Assembly (NCBI RefSeq): GCF_021731985.1
Contig: NZ_JAKFWH010000012.1
Span: forward strand, 1-32,562
Direction of reading: 5' to 3'
Source of the DNA: Nitrosomonas sp.
GTDB lineage: Bacteria; Pseudomonadota; Gammaproteobacteria; Burkholderiales; Nitrosomonadaceae
Length of the DNA stretch: 32,562 nucleotides
Shown: positions 31,396-32,562 of the stretch, one piece after another
Layout of the letters: each line of letters begins with the position of its first letter
How positions within the stretch are numbered: the first letter of the stretch is position 1
Program-made: the position numbers and the translations under genes
Notes under the pieces: model-generated
Database searches by the model: none
What the model saw: the letters and a program-made list of their open reading frames with translations, nothing else
Told to the model about the DNA's origin: nothing

Positions 31396-31929
31396 ATGAT
31401 AATAAAAAATAAAACAATCGTTGCAGATGATTGGACTGTTCTCCGTTTAAATGAACAGGAGTCAGCTGAAAATGTAACGGTTGCGGAAGGTAAGGTGATT
31501 GTTCCATTGCAAGTGTGGCTGCAGCAACGTGATGCATTGCAACAACGTGCTGAAATTGGTGTTTGGCTGGCGAGTGCCGAGCGGCCGGAAGATTTGAAAG
31601 GTGATATACACAAATTTTCTGTGATTGCAGTTGATTTTCCGAAATTCTCAGATGGCCGCGGATATTCAATCGCCTATAACCTGCGCGCGCGCCTCGGATA
31701 TGCGGGGGAATTACGGGCGATCGGTGATGTCTTGCGTGATCAATTATTTTATATGCAGCGCGTGGGTTTTGATGCTTTTGCAACACGTCCGGATCGTAAC
31801 ATTGAAGACGCATTAAAAGGATTGACTGATTTTTCTGAAGTTTATCAAACTTCTTTTGATCAGAAACTGCCATTATTCCGGCGAGTGCAGCGCAAGGGAA
31901 ATCCGGTGGTGGATATGGCTAATGAGTGA
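31396..31929 (+). CDS. DUF934 protein associated with sulfite reduction
   Basis: This 177-residue protein belongs to DUF934, whose members almost always lie between cysI and cysH in proteobacteria. Typical blocks are IVPLQVWLQQRDAL, IGVWLASAERPEDL, VIAVDFPKFSDGRGYSIAYNLRARLGYAGELRAIGDVLRDQLFYMQRVGFDAFATR. The last block is the signature. It has no cysteines; an electron-transfer or assembly role in sulfite reduction is proposed from context, not proven. The gene overlaps cysH by 8 bp. Confidence 0.9.
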   Translation: MIIKNKTIVADDWTVLRLNEQESAENVTVAEGKVIVPLQVWLQQRDALQQRAEIGVWLASAERPEDLKGDIHKFSVIAVDFPKFSDGRGYSIAYNLRARLGYAGELRAIGDVLRDQLFYMQRVGFDAFATRPDRNIEDALKGLTDFSEVYQTSFDQKLPLFRRVQRKGNPVVDMANE

Positions 31930-32562
31930 GTTGCAGCAAAGGATTGAACAGGTTGTTGCAATTCTGACCGAAACAGTGCGCGACTTTGCACCGGTTACAT
32001 TTGCGAACAGCCTGGGTGCCGAGGATATGGTGTTGACTGATATCATTGACCGGTATCAACTCGCTATTGATATGTTCAGTCTGGATACTGGGCGGTTGCC
32101 GCAAGAAACCTATGATTTGATGCAAACAGTGCGTGAACGGTACAAAACGACGCTGCGCATCTATTTTCCCAATGTAAAACAAGTGGAAGCCTATGTTTCC
32201 GAGAATGGCGTCAATGGTTTCTATCAAAGCATCGAGCTGCGTAAAGCCTGTTGCCATATCCGTAAAGTAGAGCCATTACGCCGCGCTTTACAAGGTAAGC
32301 GTGCCTGGGTGACTGGGATACGGCACGAGCAGGCAACCAGCCGATTGAGTTTGAAGGTATCTGCCTATGATATGGGCAATCGTATGCAAAAGGTGAATCC
32401 GTTGCTGGAATGGTCTAACGCGGAAGTCTGGGAATATCTGAAGCACTATGAAGTGCCTTATAACAAGCTGCACGATAAGTTTTATCCCAGTATCGGTTGC
32501 GCACCTTGCACGCGTGCGATTACACCGGGTGAAGACATCCGTTCCGGACGCTGGTGGTGGGA
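31922..32562 (+). CDS. cysH: Adenylylsulfate (APS) reductase, CysH, 3' end outside window
   Basis: The frame opens at ATG 31922, inside the end of the DUF934 gene, and runs off the window after 213 codons. PAPS/APS reductase blocks are clear: FANSLGAEDMVL, MFSLDTGRLPQETY, KACCHIRKVEPLRRAL, WVTGIRHEQATSR, NPLLEWSNAEVWEYL, YPSIGCAPCTRAI. Cysteine pairs CC (110-111) and CXXC (193/196) are the [4Fe-4S] ligands of the APS-type enzyme, so it most likely uses adenylylsulfate rather than PAPS. The catalytic C-terminal Cys lies beyond the window and cannot be checked. Confidence 0.95.
   Translation, partial: MSELQQRIEQVVAILTETVRDFAPVTFANSLGAEDMVLTDIIDRYQLAIDMFSLDTGRLPQETYDLMQTVRERYKTTLRIYFPNVKQVEAYVSENGVNGFYQSIELRKACCHIRKVEPLRRALQGKRAWVTGIRHEQATSRLSLKVSAYDMGNRMQKVNPLLEWSNAEVWEYLKHYEVPYNKLHDKFYPSIGCAPCTRAITPGEDIRSGRWWW

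Noticed and set aside
1-32562. CRISPR arrays, rRNA and tRNA genes
   Set aside because: No regularly spaced direct repeats of 24-40 bp and no rRNA- or tRNA-like stretches were seen in either strand by reading; a dedicated scan was not possible.

Overview
The window looks like chromosome from a betaproteobacterium of the Nitrosomonas type (family Nitrosomonadaceae). This rests on the conserved order PHP protein - YciO - M50 protease - trpS - scpA - scpB, a PEP-CTERM protein, an NnrS protein, a CysB-linked assimilatory sulfate block with an iron-sulfur APS reductase, and many short inverted-repeat elements of IS5-like character. The species is an inference; no rRNA or tRNA gene is present to fix it.

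Layout. 1-242: right end of an IS5-family element. 876-2801: a PEP-CTERM exported protein and suhB on the plus strand. 2795-7684: a minus-strand housekeeping operon (PHP phosphoesterase/RNase AM, YciO, site-2-type protease, trpS, scpA, scpB). 7803-7943: a 141-bp MITE wedged directly against the ribosome binding site of the nnrS gene (7957-9183). 9312-10613: a GNAT acetyltransferase and an unknown two-TM protein. 10827-13460: a dense toxin-antitoxin island: a HepT/MntA-type pair with both catalytic motifs intact, a conserved unknown 91-aa protein, a decayed antitoxin copy, a Phd/PIN pair, and a RelE-like/YefM-like pair. 13643-14115: a histidine phosphatase broken by an internal deletion. 14290-16281: a membrane-anchored terpene-cyclase-like toroid protein followed by an atypical HAD protein. 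16289-17053: mtfA. 17228-17422: a small lipoprotein. 17587-18336: a decayed REP-associated transposase (RAYT) with its terminal repeats. 18555-20816: a large exported protein built from two copies of an unrecognised ~345-residue module. 20909-21079: a 171-bp internally deleted derivative of a RAYT element. 21238-21897: a 1-Cys peroxiredoxin. 22070-22376: two different MITEs placed back to back sharing a CTAG target.

22602-24532: cysK and a serine acetyltransferase gene overlap by 4 bp and together make cysteine from serine and sulfide. 24616-27161 carries a HbpS/GlcG-like protein, a DUF2165 membrane protein, a Tim44-like protein and a DUF3293 protein. 27233-28779: cysB, overlapping by 4 bp with a membrane-anchored cytochrome c gene. 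29333-32562: divergent from cysB, a 75-aa unknown protein, a siroheme sulfite reductase (cysI-like), a DUF934 protein and the start of cysH (cut by the window). Together cysH, cysI, cysK and the acetyltransferase cover most of assimilation from activated sulfate to cysteine, with CysB as the expected activator.

The most unusual items are the duplicated-module exported protein, the toroid/HAD pair, the RAYT decay series (full-length wreck plus internally deleted copy), the stacked MITEs, and the toxin-antitoxin island.
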